A DNA stretch of 64,000 nt from the NCBI GenBank assembly GCA_963839615.1, contig CAWIVY010000002.1, forward strand, positions 62,001-126,000, read 5' to 3'. Shown in pieces: positions 43,598 through 51,907 of the stretch. This DNA is from DASQMT01 sp963839615. Lineage in GTDB: Bacteria; Actinomycetota; Thermoleophilia; Solirubrobacterales; Solirubrobacteraceae. Position numbers and translations under genes: made by a program. Each line of letters begins with the position of its first letter. Position 1 is the first letter of the stretch. The notes beneath the pieces are model-generated. The model saw only the letters and a program-made list of their open reading frames with translations, had not been told where the DNA came from and made no database searches.

Positions 43598-46021
43598 ATG
43601 CGCCGGGTCGCAGCACTGGTCCTCGCGGTTGCTTCCCTGCTCGCCGCTGCCACACCGGCGATGGGCGCGGGCCAGGCGCCGTGGCAGTCCGCCAAGGCGC
43701 TGCGCGAGGGGCTCTTCGCGGCCCAGACGGAGCTGATCCTCGGCGACCGCGGCGCGGCCGTACGGGATGCGCGGCGAGCCGAGCGTGCCTACCGCGGCGA
43801 GCTGCGCGCGCGGATCCGCGCCGCCGCACCCGATGCCGACGCCGACGTGCGGCAGGCGCTGGAGCGCGTCCGCAGCGCCGTGCGAGGGAGCGGCGAGCGG
43901 GCACTCGCAGCCGCGCGCGGGACGCTCCAGGGCGCCGTCTTCCGCGGTGCGATGGCCGTGACGCTCGAGGCCGTGAACCGCCGGGACGTCAGGACCGCGC
44001 GCGCCTGGCTGCTGTTGCGCGAGTTCCGCACCGCCACGCGCGTCACCCGGCCGGGCGCCGACGCCACGCTGGCGCTGAGCGGGCTGGAGCGCGGGCGGAT
44101 CGCGCCCGCCGCGGCGGCGCAGGCGGTCGAGAAGGACCTGCTCGATGCCTACCAGGGCCGCCAGCGGGACCTGCTGCGCGACGCCGACATGGCTTCCAGG
44201 CGCAGCCTGCCGACGCGCCTCGCCGAGTCCGCGGCGCAGGCGGCCGCGTACTGGCCGATCCTCGCACCGCGTTATGCCGAGGATCGCGGGAAAGCCGCCG
44301 CCGACGCGCTCGGCGCCCGGTTCGCCGAGCTCGCCGCGGCGAGCTCCGCCGGTGACGTGGCCGTGTTCCGTGCCGCACGCGACGACGTGGCCGCCGGGCT
44401 CGAGGGCTTCACGGCTGCGCCGCTGAGCCCCGAGGAGTCCGCGCGCCGCGCCCAGCAGCTGTTGCGCTTCCTCGCGCTCGTCCCCGTCGAATACGGGCGC
44501 GGCGTCAAGGGGACGCGCGTCACGCTCGACTTCGAGATCCAGGAGGCGGTCGCCTTCCACGCTGCCGCCACCGCGGCGCTGGCCGACCTCCAGGGTCAAC
44601 TGGCAGGCCGCGATCCGGCCCGCGCCGCGGCCGTCGAGAACGAGCTCGAGCAGTTGGGCGACAAGGTCCGCGAAGCGTCCGAGCGCACCCAGGGAGTGAG
44701 CCCCGTGGCCGAGGTCGAGGGCCTTGCCGCGAGCATCGAGTCAGGTCTCGCCGAGACGATGCCGCAAGCCTGGCAGGAGCCGAGCGACGAGTCCGACTAC
44801 GACCTCATCGCGATCGCGCTCGACCGCCTCGAGGCCGCGGTCGGCGCCCAGCAGTTCGAGCAGGCAGAGCAGGCGCGGCTCGAGGCGTATGCGTTCTTCG
44901 AGTTCGGCCCCGAGCGGCGGCTCAAGTCGTTCGATCCCGGGCTGGCGACGGACGTCGAGGGCCTCGTGTGGTTCGGCGCGGTGGACACGCCCGGCCTGGC
45001 CGAGCTGATAGCCGACCGCGCGCCTCGCCGCGCGGTCCACGAGACCCGCGTGGTGCTCGACCAGAAGCTCGCCGACGCCGCCGCGACGCTCGGCGACTCG
45101 GCCAGCAAGGCGACCGTCGTCACCAACTCCGCGATCATCGTCTTCCGCGAGGGCCTCGAGGCGGTGCTCATCCTGGCCGCGATCACCGCCTCGCTCGTCG
45201 GGGCCCGCCGTCGCATGCGCCGTCCCGTACTGGTCGGCGCGGGTCTCGGGCTGCTGGTCTCGATCGCCACCTGGGTGCTCGCGCAGACGCTGCTCACGTC
45301 GCTCGAGCGCTACGGCGAGAAGCTCGAGGCGGTCGTCGGGCTGGTCGCGATCGCCGTGCTCCTGCTGATCATGAACTGGTTCTTCCACCGCGTGTACTGG
45401 AGCCAGTGGATCGGGCGCTTCCACCGGCGCCGGCGCGAGCTGATGAGCGACGAGCGCGCGGGCTTCTTCTCGGCCCAGGTGCTCGGCCTGGCCCTGCTCG
45501 GCCTGACCAGCGTGTACCGGGAGGGGTTCGAGACCGTGCTGTTCCTGCAGTCGCTGGAGCTCAGCGCCGGCACCGTCACGGTGGTCGAGGGCGCGAGCCT
45601 CGGGCTCGGGCTCACGCTGCTGGTCGCGGTGTTCACGTTCGCGTTGCAGCGCAGGCTCCCCTACAAGCGGATGCTGATCGCCACCGGCATGCTGATCGCC
45701 GTGGTGCTCGTGGTCATGGTGGGGCAGACCGCGCGCACGATGCAGGGCACGGGCTGGCTGCCGATCACGCCCGCCCCTGTCGACGTCCCCTACTGGGCCG
45801 GCCTGTGGCTGGGCGTCTTCCCGACCTGGGAGACGCTGATCGCACAGGTCTCCGCCTTCGTGTTCGTGGTCGGCTCCTACTTCCTCGCCCAGGAGGTCAA
45901 GGTCAAGCGCCCGCAGCGCAAGCTTCGCGAGGGCGTCGCCCTCCGGGAAGCCGGCGAAGGCGCGTCAGCCGTCTCCCGGCGCCCGCGGACACCGGACCGC
46001 GAGCACGAGCCCGCCCGCTAG
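43598..46021 (+). CDS. FTR1/EfeU-family iron permease with a large extracytoplasmic domain
   Basis: An 807-residue membrane protein. After a signal peptide (AALVLAVASLLAAATPAMGA) comes a helical extracytoplasmic domain of nearly 500 residues. Seven predicted transmembrane helices follow, carrying two REGxE iron motifs, FREGLEAVLILAA (about residue 517) and YREGFETVLFLQ (about residue 640). Classical EfeU has only the membrane part (about 280 residues). The EfeO-like gene is directly upstream, and no EfeB peroxidase gene is present in the window. It probably transports ferric iron. Confidence 0.86.
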   Translation: MRRVAALVLAVASLLAAATPAMGAGQAPWQSAKALREGLFAAQTELILGDRGAAVRDARRAERAYRGELRARIRAAAPDADADVRQALERVRSAVRGSGERALAAARGTLQGAVFRGAMAVTLEAVNRRDVRTARAWLLLREFRTATRVTRPGADATLALSGLERGRIAPAAAAQAVEKDLLDAYQGRQRDLLRDADMASRRSLPTRLAESAAQAAAYWPILAPRYAEDRGKAAADALGARFAELAAASSAGDVAVFRAARDDVAAGLEGFTAAPLSPEESARRAQQLLRFLALVPVEYGRGVKGTRVTLDFEIQEAVAFHAAATAALADLQGQLAGRDPARAAAVENELEQLGDKVREASERTQGVSPVAEVEGLAASIESGLAETMPQAWQEPSDESDYDLIAIALDRLEAAVGAQQFEQAEQARLEAYAFFEFGPERRLKSFDPGLATDVEGLVWFGAVDTPGLAELIADRAPRRAVHETRVVLDQKLADAAATLGDSASKATVVTNSAIIVFREGLEAVLILAAITASLVGARRRMRRPVLVGAGLGLLVSIATWVLAQTLLTSLERYGEKLEAVVGLVAIAVLLLIMNWFFHRVYWSQWIGRFHRRRRELMSDERAGFFSAQVLGLALLGLTSVYREGFETVLFLQSLELSAGTVTVVEGASLGLGLTLLVAVFTFALQRRLPYKRMLIATGMLIAVVLVVMVGQTARTMQGTGWLPITPAPVDVPYWAGLWLGVFPTWETLIAQVSAFVFVVGSYFLAQEVKVKRPQRKLREGVALREAGEGASAVSRRPRTPDREHEPAR

Positions 46022-47247
46022 GCGCACATCGCGAAGCGGCGCGACACCGTCTTGCGCCGCAGCTTGCGCGTGCCCTTGCGCGTGTATGTGGCGCGGGCGA
46101 AGACGCGGCCGGTCTTGCCCGCCTCGAACGGCATCCGCAATCGCCGTGCGAACGGCGCGCGCTTGTCGATGCGGCGTGGCCCGTGGCGGACGAAGAAGAC
46201 CACCTTGCGCACGCGCGGCTTGGCGCGGCCCGGGCGCGCCCGGATCCGCAGCGACACGCGCAGCCGGCCGCCGGGCGGCGTGCAGCGGACGCCCGCGACG
46301 AGCTTGGCGAGCCCGTCGGGCGGCGGTGGTGGCGGAGGCGGCGGCGGAGCGACCGGGCCCCAGCTGGTCCAGGCGCCCCATCCGCGCCCGGAGATCCACT
46401 CCTTGACCAGCACGTCGGCGCCGGAGCGCGCGAACAGCAGGACGTGCCCAGCCGTGTCCGAGACGGCGACGGGCGTCGAGTCGAGCGGCTTGGGGTCGAC
46501 CTGCGCCCAGTCGCTCCAGCCGGCGCCGCCCTGCCAGTGCTTCTGATAGGTGGAACGGTTGCCGCCGCGGGCGAAGAGGTCGACCATGTTCTGCTGGCGC
46601 GCGATCGCCGACGGCGCGCCGGTGATCACGCCGCCGAGGGGGATCCAGTCGAGCCAGGCGGAACCGTCCCAGGCCTTCTGGACGAGCTGCCCGTCGGTGC
46701 CGCGGAAGTAGACGTTGACGTCGCCGGGGTCCTGCGAGTTGACCGACGGACCGCTCGTGAGGTTGCCCCCGAGCGACGACCAGGGAGACCAGCCGGCGCC
46801 GGGCTGGAAGCTGCGGAAGTACAGGGCGTTGTCGGCGCCGCGCACGGCGAGGTCGAGCAGGTTCGTCCCGCGGCGCGGTGCGCTCGACGGGGCCGAGGTG
46901 GCGACGCCGCCGAGCGAGATCCAGCCCGACCAGCTACCGCCGCGGAGGACGTTCTCGTAGACCGCGCCGTTCGTCCCGGTGACGAACGCATGGATCGAGT
47001 CCCCGTAGGCTGCCGCCGCCGGTCCGGAGGTCGCCACGCCGCCGAGCGATCCCCAGGGCGTCCACGTGCCGCCCTGGAGGTGGCGCTCGTAGATGGCGCC
47101 GTCGGCGCCGCGCGCCAGCACGACGGTGTCGCCGGCGCCGCGCGACGCTGCCGCGAGGTTGTCGTCGTAGACGTCGGCCCGCGCCGGCACCGCGCAGAGC
47201 AAGCCCGCGAGCAGCGCCACGACGAACGGCCCGATCCTCCACTTCAC
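46018..47247 (-). CDS. Secreted PLL-like beta-propeller (lectin-like) protein
   Basis: A 409-residue exported protein. A signal peptide (IGPFVVALLAGLLCAVPARA) is followed by about six repeats of the pattern W-x-x-W-x-S-L-G-G-V with GADGAIYERHL-type strands, as in PLL/tachylectin-like or sialidase-like propellers. A run of ten prolines leads to a C-terminal basic beta domain (RRIDKRAPFARRLRMPFEAG, ending with a cysteine). Carbohydrate binding is suggested by fold only. I chose GTG 47247 because the signal peptide starts there. It is divergent from a secreted glycosidase, which makes a joint role in polysaccharide use plausible. Confidence 0.75.
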   Translation of the reverse strand: MKWRIGPFVVALLAGLLCAVPARADVYDDNLAAASRGAGDTVVLARGADGAIYERHLQGGTWTPWGSLGGVATSGPAAAAYGDSIHAFVTGTNGAVYENVLRGGSWSGWISLGGVATSAPSSAPRRGTNLLDLAVRGADNALYFRSFQPGAGWSPWSSLGGNLTSGPSVNSQDPGDVNVYFRGTDGQLVQKAWDGSAWLDWIPLGGVITGAPSAIARQQNMVDLFARGGNRSTYQKHWQGGAGWSDWAQVDPKPLDSTPVAVSDTAGHVLLFARSGADVLVKEWISGRGWGAWTSWGPVAPPPPPPPPPPDGLAKLVAGVRCTPPGGRLRVSLRIRARPGRAKPRVRKVVFFVRHGPRRIDKRAPFARRLRMPFEAGKTGRVFARATYTRKGTRKLRRKTVSRRFAMCA

Positions 47248-47330
47248 GGGGCTAGTTGTAGCGCAGGGCACTGATCTCGGTGGAAGTGGGTACGAAACGC
47301 CGAGCGAAGCGAAACGGGGAGGAGCGCGAC

Positions 47331-49907
47331 GTGAGGGCGAAGCGTGCAGTTGGAATCGGGATCGTGCTGGCAACGCTGGCTGCCGGGACCGCGCAGGGAG
47401 CCGAGCTGTCGGTGACGCAGCGGCTTGAGGACCGGCGCGAGGTGGCGGCCGGGACGCGGGCGCAGGTGCTCGGGTTCGAGGACGGGCGGTTCTACGCGAA
47501 CGGCTGGCACATCACCGGCGAGATGGGCGGGATCGTCACGCCGCCGCTGAAGCTGCTCGATTCGGTCTACTTCGGCGTCAACGACCAGTGGGTCGGCCCG
47601 GCGACGAGGTTCACGAGCGGCTGGGGCTACGTGCGCTACGACGTGCCGTCGATCGACGGCGTCGGCCTGCGCCGCACGGACGTCGCGCCGGACGGGCGGC
47701 GCGGGGCGCTGCTCGGGCTCGAGCTGACGAACCCGAAGAAGAACCGCAAGCGCGTCAACGTGATGGTCGACGCCCACTCCGAGCTGATGACCCAATACCC
47801 GTGGGGCTTCGCAGGCACGACCCCGAACGCGAGCGACAACGCCCGCGACAGCGGCTCGCTCGAAGGCGGGAGGCTCGTCTTTCGCGACACCGGGAAGCTG
47901 CCGGGCGAGGCCGCGAACCACTCCTACACGGCGATCGTCGGCTCGAACCGCACGCCGGTGAACGGCGAGACCGGCCCCGGCCACTACGGGCCGTTCGGCG
48001 CGGGCCGCGTCTGCACCGACACCACCGAGACGGCGCCGATGCCGAGCGAGTGCGACGACGGCCCGTTCGGCCGCGGCACGGGCGGGAAGCTGCACTACCA
48101 GGTCGACGTCCCCGGCAACGGCTCGACGACGATCTGGATCGCCGTCGCCGGCTCGGAGAACTCGCCGGCCGAGGCGCGCAGCGAGTTCGCCGCGCTCACG
48201 GCCGACCCCGCTGCCCAGCTGGCGGCGAAGCGCGCCAAGCGCGAGGCGCTGTCGCGCTGGTCGAGGCTCGAGCTGCCGGACAACGAGCTGCTGGCGAAGT
48301 CGGTCGACTGGGGCAAGCAGAACCTGGCCGACCTGACGCAGCGGGCCGAGGACCTCGAGATCCGCTGGACGAACGAGGGCAAGCAGTGGCAGTTCGAGGG
48401 CGACGTGGAGAAGATCGGCTGGGTCGGCGCCGGCTTCCCGGATTACCCGTGGCTGTTCGCCGTCGACGGCGAGTACACCGCGCACGCCAGCGTCACGCTC
48501 GGGCAGTTCGGCCCGATCAAGGACCACATGCGCGCGGTCCGCGAAGTCTCCGACGTCCTCAACGACGGTTCCGGGGTGGTGGTGCACGAGGTCGTCGCCG
48601 ACGGATCGGTGTGGCACGGCAAGGGCACGTACACGCCGGACGCCAACGGCAAGCCCGTCCCGGACTTCAACACGGACGAGATCGTCAAGTTCCCGGCCGC
48701 CGTGGCGCTGATCTGGCGCTGGACGGGCGACGACGGCTTCCGCGACGACATGCTCGACTTCACGAAGCGCAACCTCGACTACGTGCGGGACAACCTCGAC
48801 GAGGACGGCGACGGCTGGCCTGAGGGCAACGGCAACGTCGAGCGGCTCGGGATGGGCGAGGAGAAGCTCGACAACGCCGTCTACTACATCCGCGCGCTGT
48901 ACGACTACGCCGACATGGCGGCGGCGGCGGATCCGGCGGGTGCGGCCGCGGCCGCGACACGCGCGGACGAGCTCGTGGCCAAGTTCGAGGAGACCTGGTG
49001 GATCGAAGCGGACCAGCAGTACGCCGACTCGCTCCGCGGGCCGGACCACGAACAGGTCAACCAGAAGCACTGGATCGGGGTCAACCCGATGGAGGCCGAG
49101 CTGTACGTGGACGGCGAGTTCGTCCCCGGGCTGGCGGCGTTCGAGCACGGGAGCGCGGCGCTCGCGACGCGCGAGACCAACTGCTACAGCGGCGAGCGGC
49201 CCGGCAACCGCGGCCTGTTCCACACGGGCTGCGGCGGCGGGCCGGAGGGGAAGGGCGAGTTCGCGATCTTCTCGCTCGGAACCGGCATCCAGGCCGTCGG
49301 CGAGGGCAACTACGGCCGGCTCGGCCAAACGCAGCAGCGCCGCTACACGGACGCCGCTGCGGAGACCCAGTTCTCTGAGCCGGCCACCGGGGGCACGCCG
49401 GACGAGCAGCCGGGCGCGATGCCGGAGATCTTCCCGTCGTCGGCGCCGGGAGGCACGACGTTCGCCACGCCGCCCAACATCGACCGCTGCTGGACCTGCC
49501 GCTCGATGTTCATGCAGGCCTGGGGCCATTACGGCACGGCCTGGGCGGCGGTGCACCAGCAGCTCGGCGTGCGGCCGCATCTCGGCCACGACTTCCTCGA
49601 GGTCGTCCCGCAGGTGCCCGCCGGGCTGCCGAGCGTGGCGGGATCCGACATCCGCCTCGGCAGCGGCTCAGCCGACGTGTTCGCCTCCCACGCCGGCAAC
49701 ACCTACACGACGAAGACCGACACGAGCGATGCGCCCGTGGAGGATTTCCGCATCGGGCACACGCTGCCGCGCGGCTCGACGGTCGGGTCGGTGCTGCTCG
49801 ACGGCGCGCCGGCCGCCTACACGACCCGCGTGACCAACCGCGGGCTCGAGGTGTGGGTGCGGGCGAGCGCCGACGAGCAGCACACGCTGGTCGTGGTCGC
49901 GGCGTAG
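47331..49907 (+). CDS. Secreted six-hairpin glycosidase (debranching-enzyme-like)
   Basis: An 858-residue exported protein. It has a signal peptide (VGIGIVLATLAAGTAQGAEL), an N-terminal beta-sandwich (about residues 30-300) and an (alpha/alpha)6 barrel. The barrel carries WQFEGDVEKIGWVGAGFPDY, WLFAVDGEYTAHASV, DFNTDEIVKFPAAVALIWRW and NGNVERLGMGEEKLDNAVYY. Candidate acidic residues are in GFPDYPWLFAVDGEYT. It is related to glycogen-debranching-like and GH15/GH63/GH78-like enzymes; the substrate is unknown. GTG 47331 has GGGGAGGAG 6-7 nt upstream. Confidence 0.78.
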   Translation: MRAKRAVGIGIVLATLAAGTAQGAELSVTQRLEDRREVAAGTRAQVLGFEDGRFYANGWHITGEMGGIVTPPLKLLDSVYFGVNDQWVGPATRFTSGWGYVRYDVPSIDGVGLRRTDVAPDGRRGALLGLELTNPKKNRKRVNVMVDAHSELMTQYPWGFAGTTPNASDNARDSGSLEGGRLVFRDTGKLPGEAANHSYTAIVGSNRTPVNGETGPGHYGPFGAGRVCTDTTETAPMPSECDDGPFGRGTGGKLHYQVDVPGNGSTTIWIAVAGSENSPAEARSEFAALTADPAAQLAAKRAKREALSRWSRLELPDNELLAKSVDWGKQNLADLTQRAEDLEIRWTNEGKQWQFEGDVEKIGWVGAGFPDYPWLFAVDGEYTAHASVTLGQFGPIKDHMRAVREVSDVLNDGSGVVVHEVVADGSVWHGKGTYTPDANGKPVPDFNTDEIVKFPAAVALIWRWTGDDGFRDDMLDFTKRNLDYVRDNLDEDGDGWPEGNGNVERLGMGEEKLDNAVYYIRALYDYADMAAAADPAGAAAAATRADELVAKFEETWWIEADQQYADSLRGPDHEQVNQKHWIGVNPMEAELYVDGEFVPGLAAFEHGSAALATRETNCYSGERPGNRGLFHTGCGGGPEGKGEFAIFSLGTGIQAVGEGNYGRLGQTQQRRYTDAAAETQFSEPATGGTPDEQPGAMPEIFPSSAPGGTTFATPPNIDRCWTCRSMFMQAWGHYGTAWAAVHQQLGVRPHLGHDFLEVVPQVPAGLPSVAGSDIRLGSGSADVFASHAGNTYTTKTDTSDAPVEDFRIGHTLPRGSTVGSVLLDGAPAAYTTRVTNRGLEVWVRASADEQHTLVVVAA

Positions 49908-49914
49908 ATCCAGC

Positions 49915-49942
49915 GGAGGGGCGCGCCTAAGCGCGCCCCTCC
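49915..49942. terminator. Perfect bidirectional terminator hairpin
   Basis: GGAGGGGCGCGC (49915-49926), loop CTAA and its exact complement (49931-49942) form a 12-bp stem between the convergent glycosidase and permease genes. The permease stop codon is part of the loop. Confidence 0.7.
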
Positions 49943-51396
49943 GGCAGCTCCGCCTCGGGAGCCACGACCTGCCCCTGCTGCAGGCGCGAGTGCTTGCGGC
50001 CGTAGAGGAAGTAGATCGCGAGCCCGAGCGCGAGCCAGATCCCGAAACGCCACCACGTCGTCCCGGGCAGGTCGACCATCAGGTAGATGCAGAGCCCGGC
50101 GCCGATGATCGGGAAGATCGGGACGAGCGGGACGCGGAAGCCGCGCTCGAGGTCGGGCCGCGTGCGCCGCAGCACCACGACGGCGATGTTGCAGATCAGG
50201 AAGGCGAAGAGCGTGCCGATGTTGACCAGCACGACGATCTCGGCGAGCGGCACGACCGCCGCGATGCACGCGATGAAGACGGCGAAGCCGACGGTGATCA
50301 GCATCGGCGTCTGGAAGCGCGGGTGCACCGTGGCCAGCCTGCGCGGCGCGAGGCCGTCGCGGCACATCGCGAAGAAGATGCGCGTCTGGCCGTACATGAT
50401 CGTCAACACGACGCTCGTGATCGACACGAGCGCGCCGATCGCGATCATCGAAGCTCCCCACTCGACGTTGGCGCCGTCGCTCAGGGCTGCCGCCAGCGGG
50501 GCCTCCGCCTTCGCGAGCTGGTCCGTCGGAAGCGCGCCGACGGCCACGACCGCGACGGCGATGTAGAGCAGCGTCGCGATGGCGAGCGAGCCGAGGATCG
50601 CGATCGGCAGGTCGCGGCCCGGATTGCGCGTCTCCTCGCCGGACGTGGAGATCGCGTCGAACCCGATGTAGGCGAAGAAGATGATCGACGCCGCGGTCAC
50701 GGCGCCGTTGAAGCCCTTCTCCTCGCCGCCGTAGAACGGCGTGAAGTTGTCGCCGTTGAACGCCGTCACACCGATCGCGATGAACAGCAGCAGCGCCGCG
50801 AGCTTGACGATCACCATGACGCTGTTCGCGCGCGCGCTCTCGCGCACGCCGTAGACGAGCAGCGTGGCGACCGCGAGCACGATGAAGACCGCGGGTAGGT
50901 TGACGGTGCCGCCCTCGCCGGGCGGGCCGGCGATCGACTCCGGCAGCGAGACCCCGAAGATGGTGTCGAGGACGCTGTTGAGGTACTCGCCCCATCCGAC
51001 CGCCACGGCGGCGACGGAGACCCCGTACTCGAGGATCAGGTCCCAGCCGATGATCCACGCCACGAGCTCGCCCATCGTCGCGTACGCGTACGTGTAGGCG
51101 CTGCCGGCGACCGGGATGCTCGACGCCAGCTCGGCGTAGCAGAGCGCCGAGAACGCGCACGTGACGCCGGCCAGCACGAACGCGAGCACGATCGACGGGC
51201 CGGCAGGGGCGATCGCCTCGCCGATCACGACGAATATGCCCGTGCCGATGATCGCGCCGAGCCCGAGCGCCGTCAGGTCGCCGAGCCCGACGATGCGCTT
51301 CAGGCTGGCGCCCTTCTCCTCGGTCTCGCGCACGAGCACGTCGGTGGGCTTCGTCGCGAACGGCCCACGACGCTGTTCGGGGGGTGCGGCCGCCAT
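49927..51396 (-). CDS. APC-superfamily amino-acid permease
   Basis: Membrane protein of 489 residues with twelve or more helices. Helix 1 has GLGAIIGTGIFVVIGEA, and the later FFAYIGFDAISTSGEETRNP is typical of the cationic amino-acid transporter (CAT/YfnA) branch. It imports amino acids or polyamines by proton or ion coupling; the substrate is not determined. A universal stress protein gene lies 11 nt upstream on the same strand, probably in one operon, and AGGAGAG precedes its ATG. Confidence 0.9.
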   Translation of the reverse strand: MAAAPPEQRRGPFATKPTDVLVRETEEKGASLKRIVGLGDLTALGLGAIIGTGIFVVIGEAIAPAGPSIVLAFVLAGVTCAFSALCYAELASSIPVAGSAYTYAYATMGELVAWIIGWDLILEYGVSVAAVAVGWGEYLNSVLDTIFGVSLPESIAGPPGEGGTVNLPAVFIVLAVATLLVYGVRESARANSVMVIVKLAALLLFIAIGVTAFNGDNFTPFYGGEEKGFNGAVTAASIIFFAYIGFDAISTSGEETRNPGRDLPIAILGSLAIATLLYIAVAVVAVGALPTDQLAKAEAPLAAALSDGANVEWGASMIAIGALVSITSVVLTIMYGQTRIFFAMCRDGLAPRRLATVHPRFQTPMLITVGFAVFIACIAAVVPLAEIVVLVNIGTLFAFLICNIAVVVLRRTRPDLERGFRVPLVPIFPIIGAGLCIYLMVDLPGTTWWRFGIWLALGLAIYFLYGRKHSRLQQGQVVAPEAELPEGRA

Positions 51397-51407
51397 GTCC
51401 GGCTCTC

Positions 51408-51827
51408 CTATGGGGTGTGGGGCGGGGTGATCACGAGTACCGGGCGCCGCGAGCGCTCGATCAGCCGCGTCGTGACGGTGCCGAGCATGCGGCGCGCGAC
51501 GGGCCCGCGGGTGGTCGCGCCGACGACGATCAGGTCGGCCTCCTGCTCCTCGGCGAACACGAGCACGCCGCGCACGACCGGCCCGGCGCGATGCTCCGCG
51601 TGCGCGCTGATCCCGGCCTGGCGGATCCGCTCCGCGACCTGCGCCGCGGACTTCTCGGCGCCCTTGCTGAGCTCGGAGCGCGGGAGCGTGGAGAGCGCCT
51701 CCAGCTCGAGCCCGTCGAAGCTCACGACCACGACGTCCGCGCCGATCTCCTCGGCGAGGCTCGCGGCCGCGTCCGCGAGCCAGGGCTGGTCGGCGCCGGC
51801 CTTGGCTGCGACGACGATTCGCTTCAT
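51408..51827 (-). CDS. Universal stress protein (UspA family)
   Basis: A 139-residue single Usp domain. The start is at MKRIVVAAKAG, with a C-terminal nucleotide-binding-type motif in VVGATTRGPVARRMLGTVT (G-2x-G-9x-G-T), so it is probably an ATP-binding Usp. Pairing with an APC permease is common, and such Usp proteins are thought to modulate the transporter. ATG 51827 is chosen because upstream sequence is not family-like. Confidence 0.86.
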   Translation of the reverse strand: MKRIVVAAKAGADQPWLADAAASLAEEIGADVVVVSFDGLELEALSTLPRSELSKGAEKSAAQVAERIRQAGISAHAEHRAGPVVRGVLVFAEEQEADLIVVGATTRGPVARRMLGTVTTRLIERSRRPVLVITPPHTP

Positions 51828-51907
51828 GTCCGCCGAGCTACCCCCGGTCCGCGTGCCAAAACGTGCGAAGCAGTTCCGTCCGCGGCCTTCCATACTGTTA
51901 GTCGGTC

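Noticed and set aside
51840..51907. SOS box upstream of uvrB (CGAAGCAGTTCCG)
   Set aside because: The arms are imperfect and the spacing is one base short of CGAAC-N4-GTTCG.
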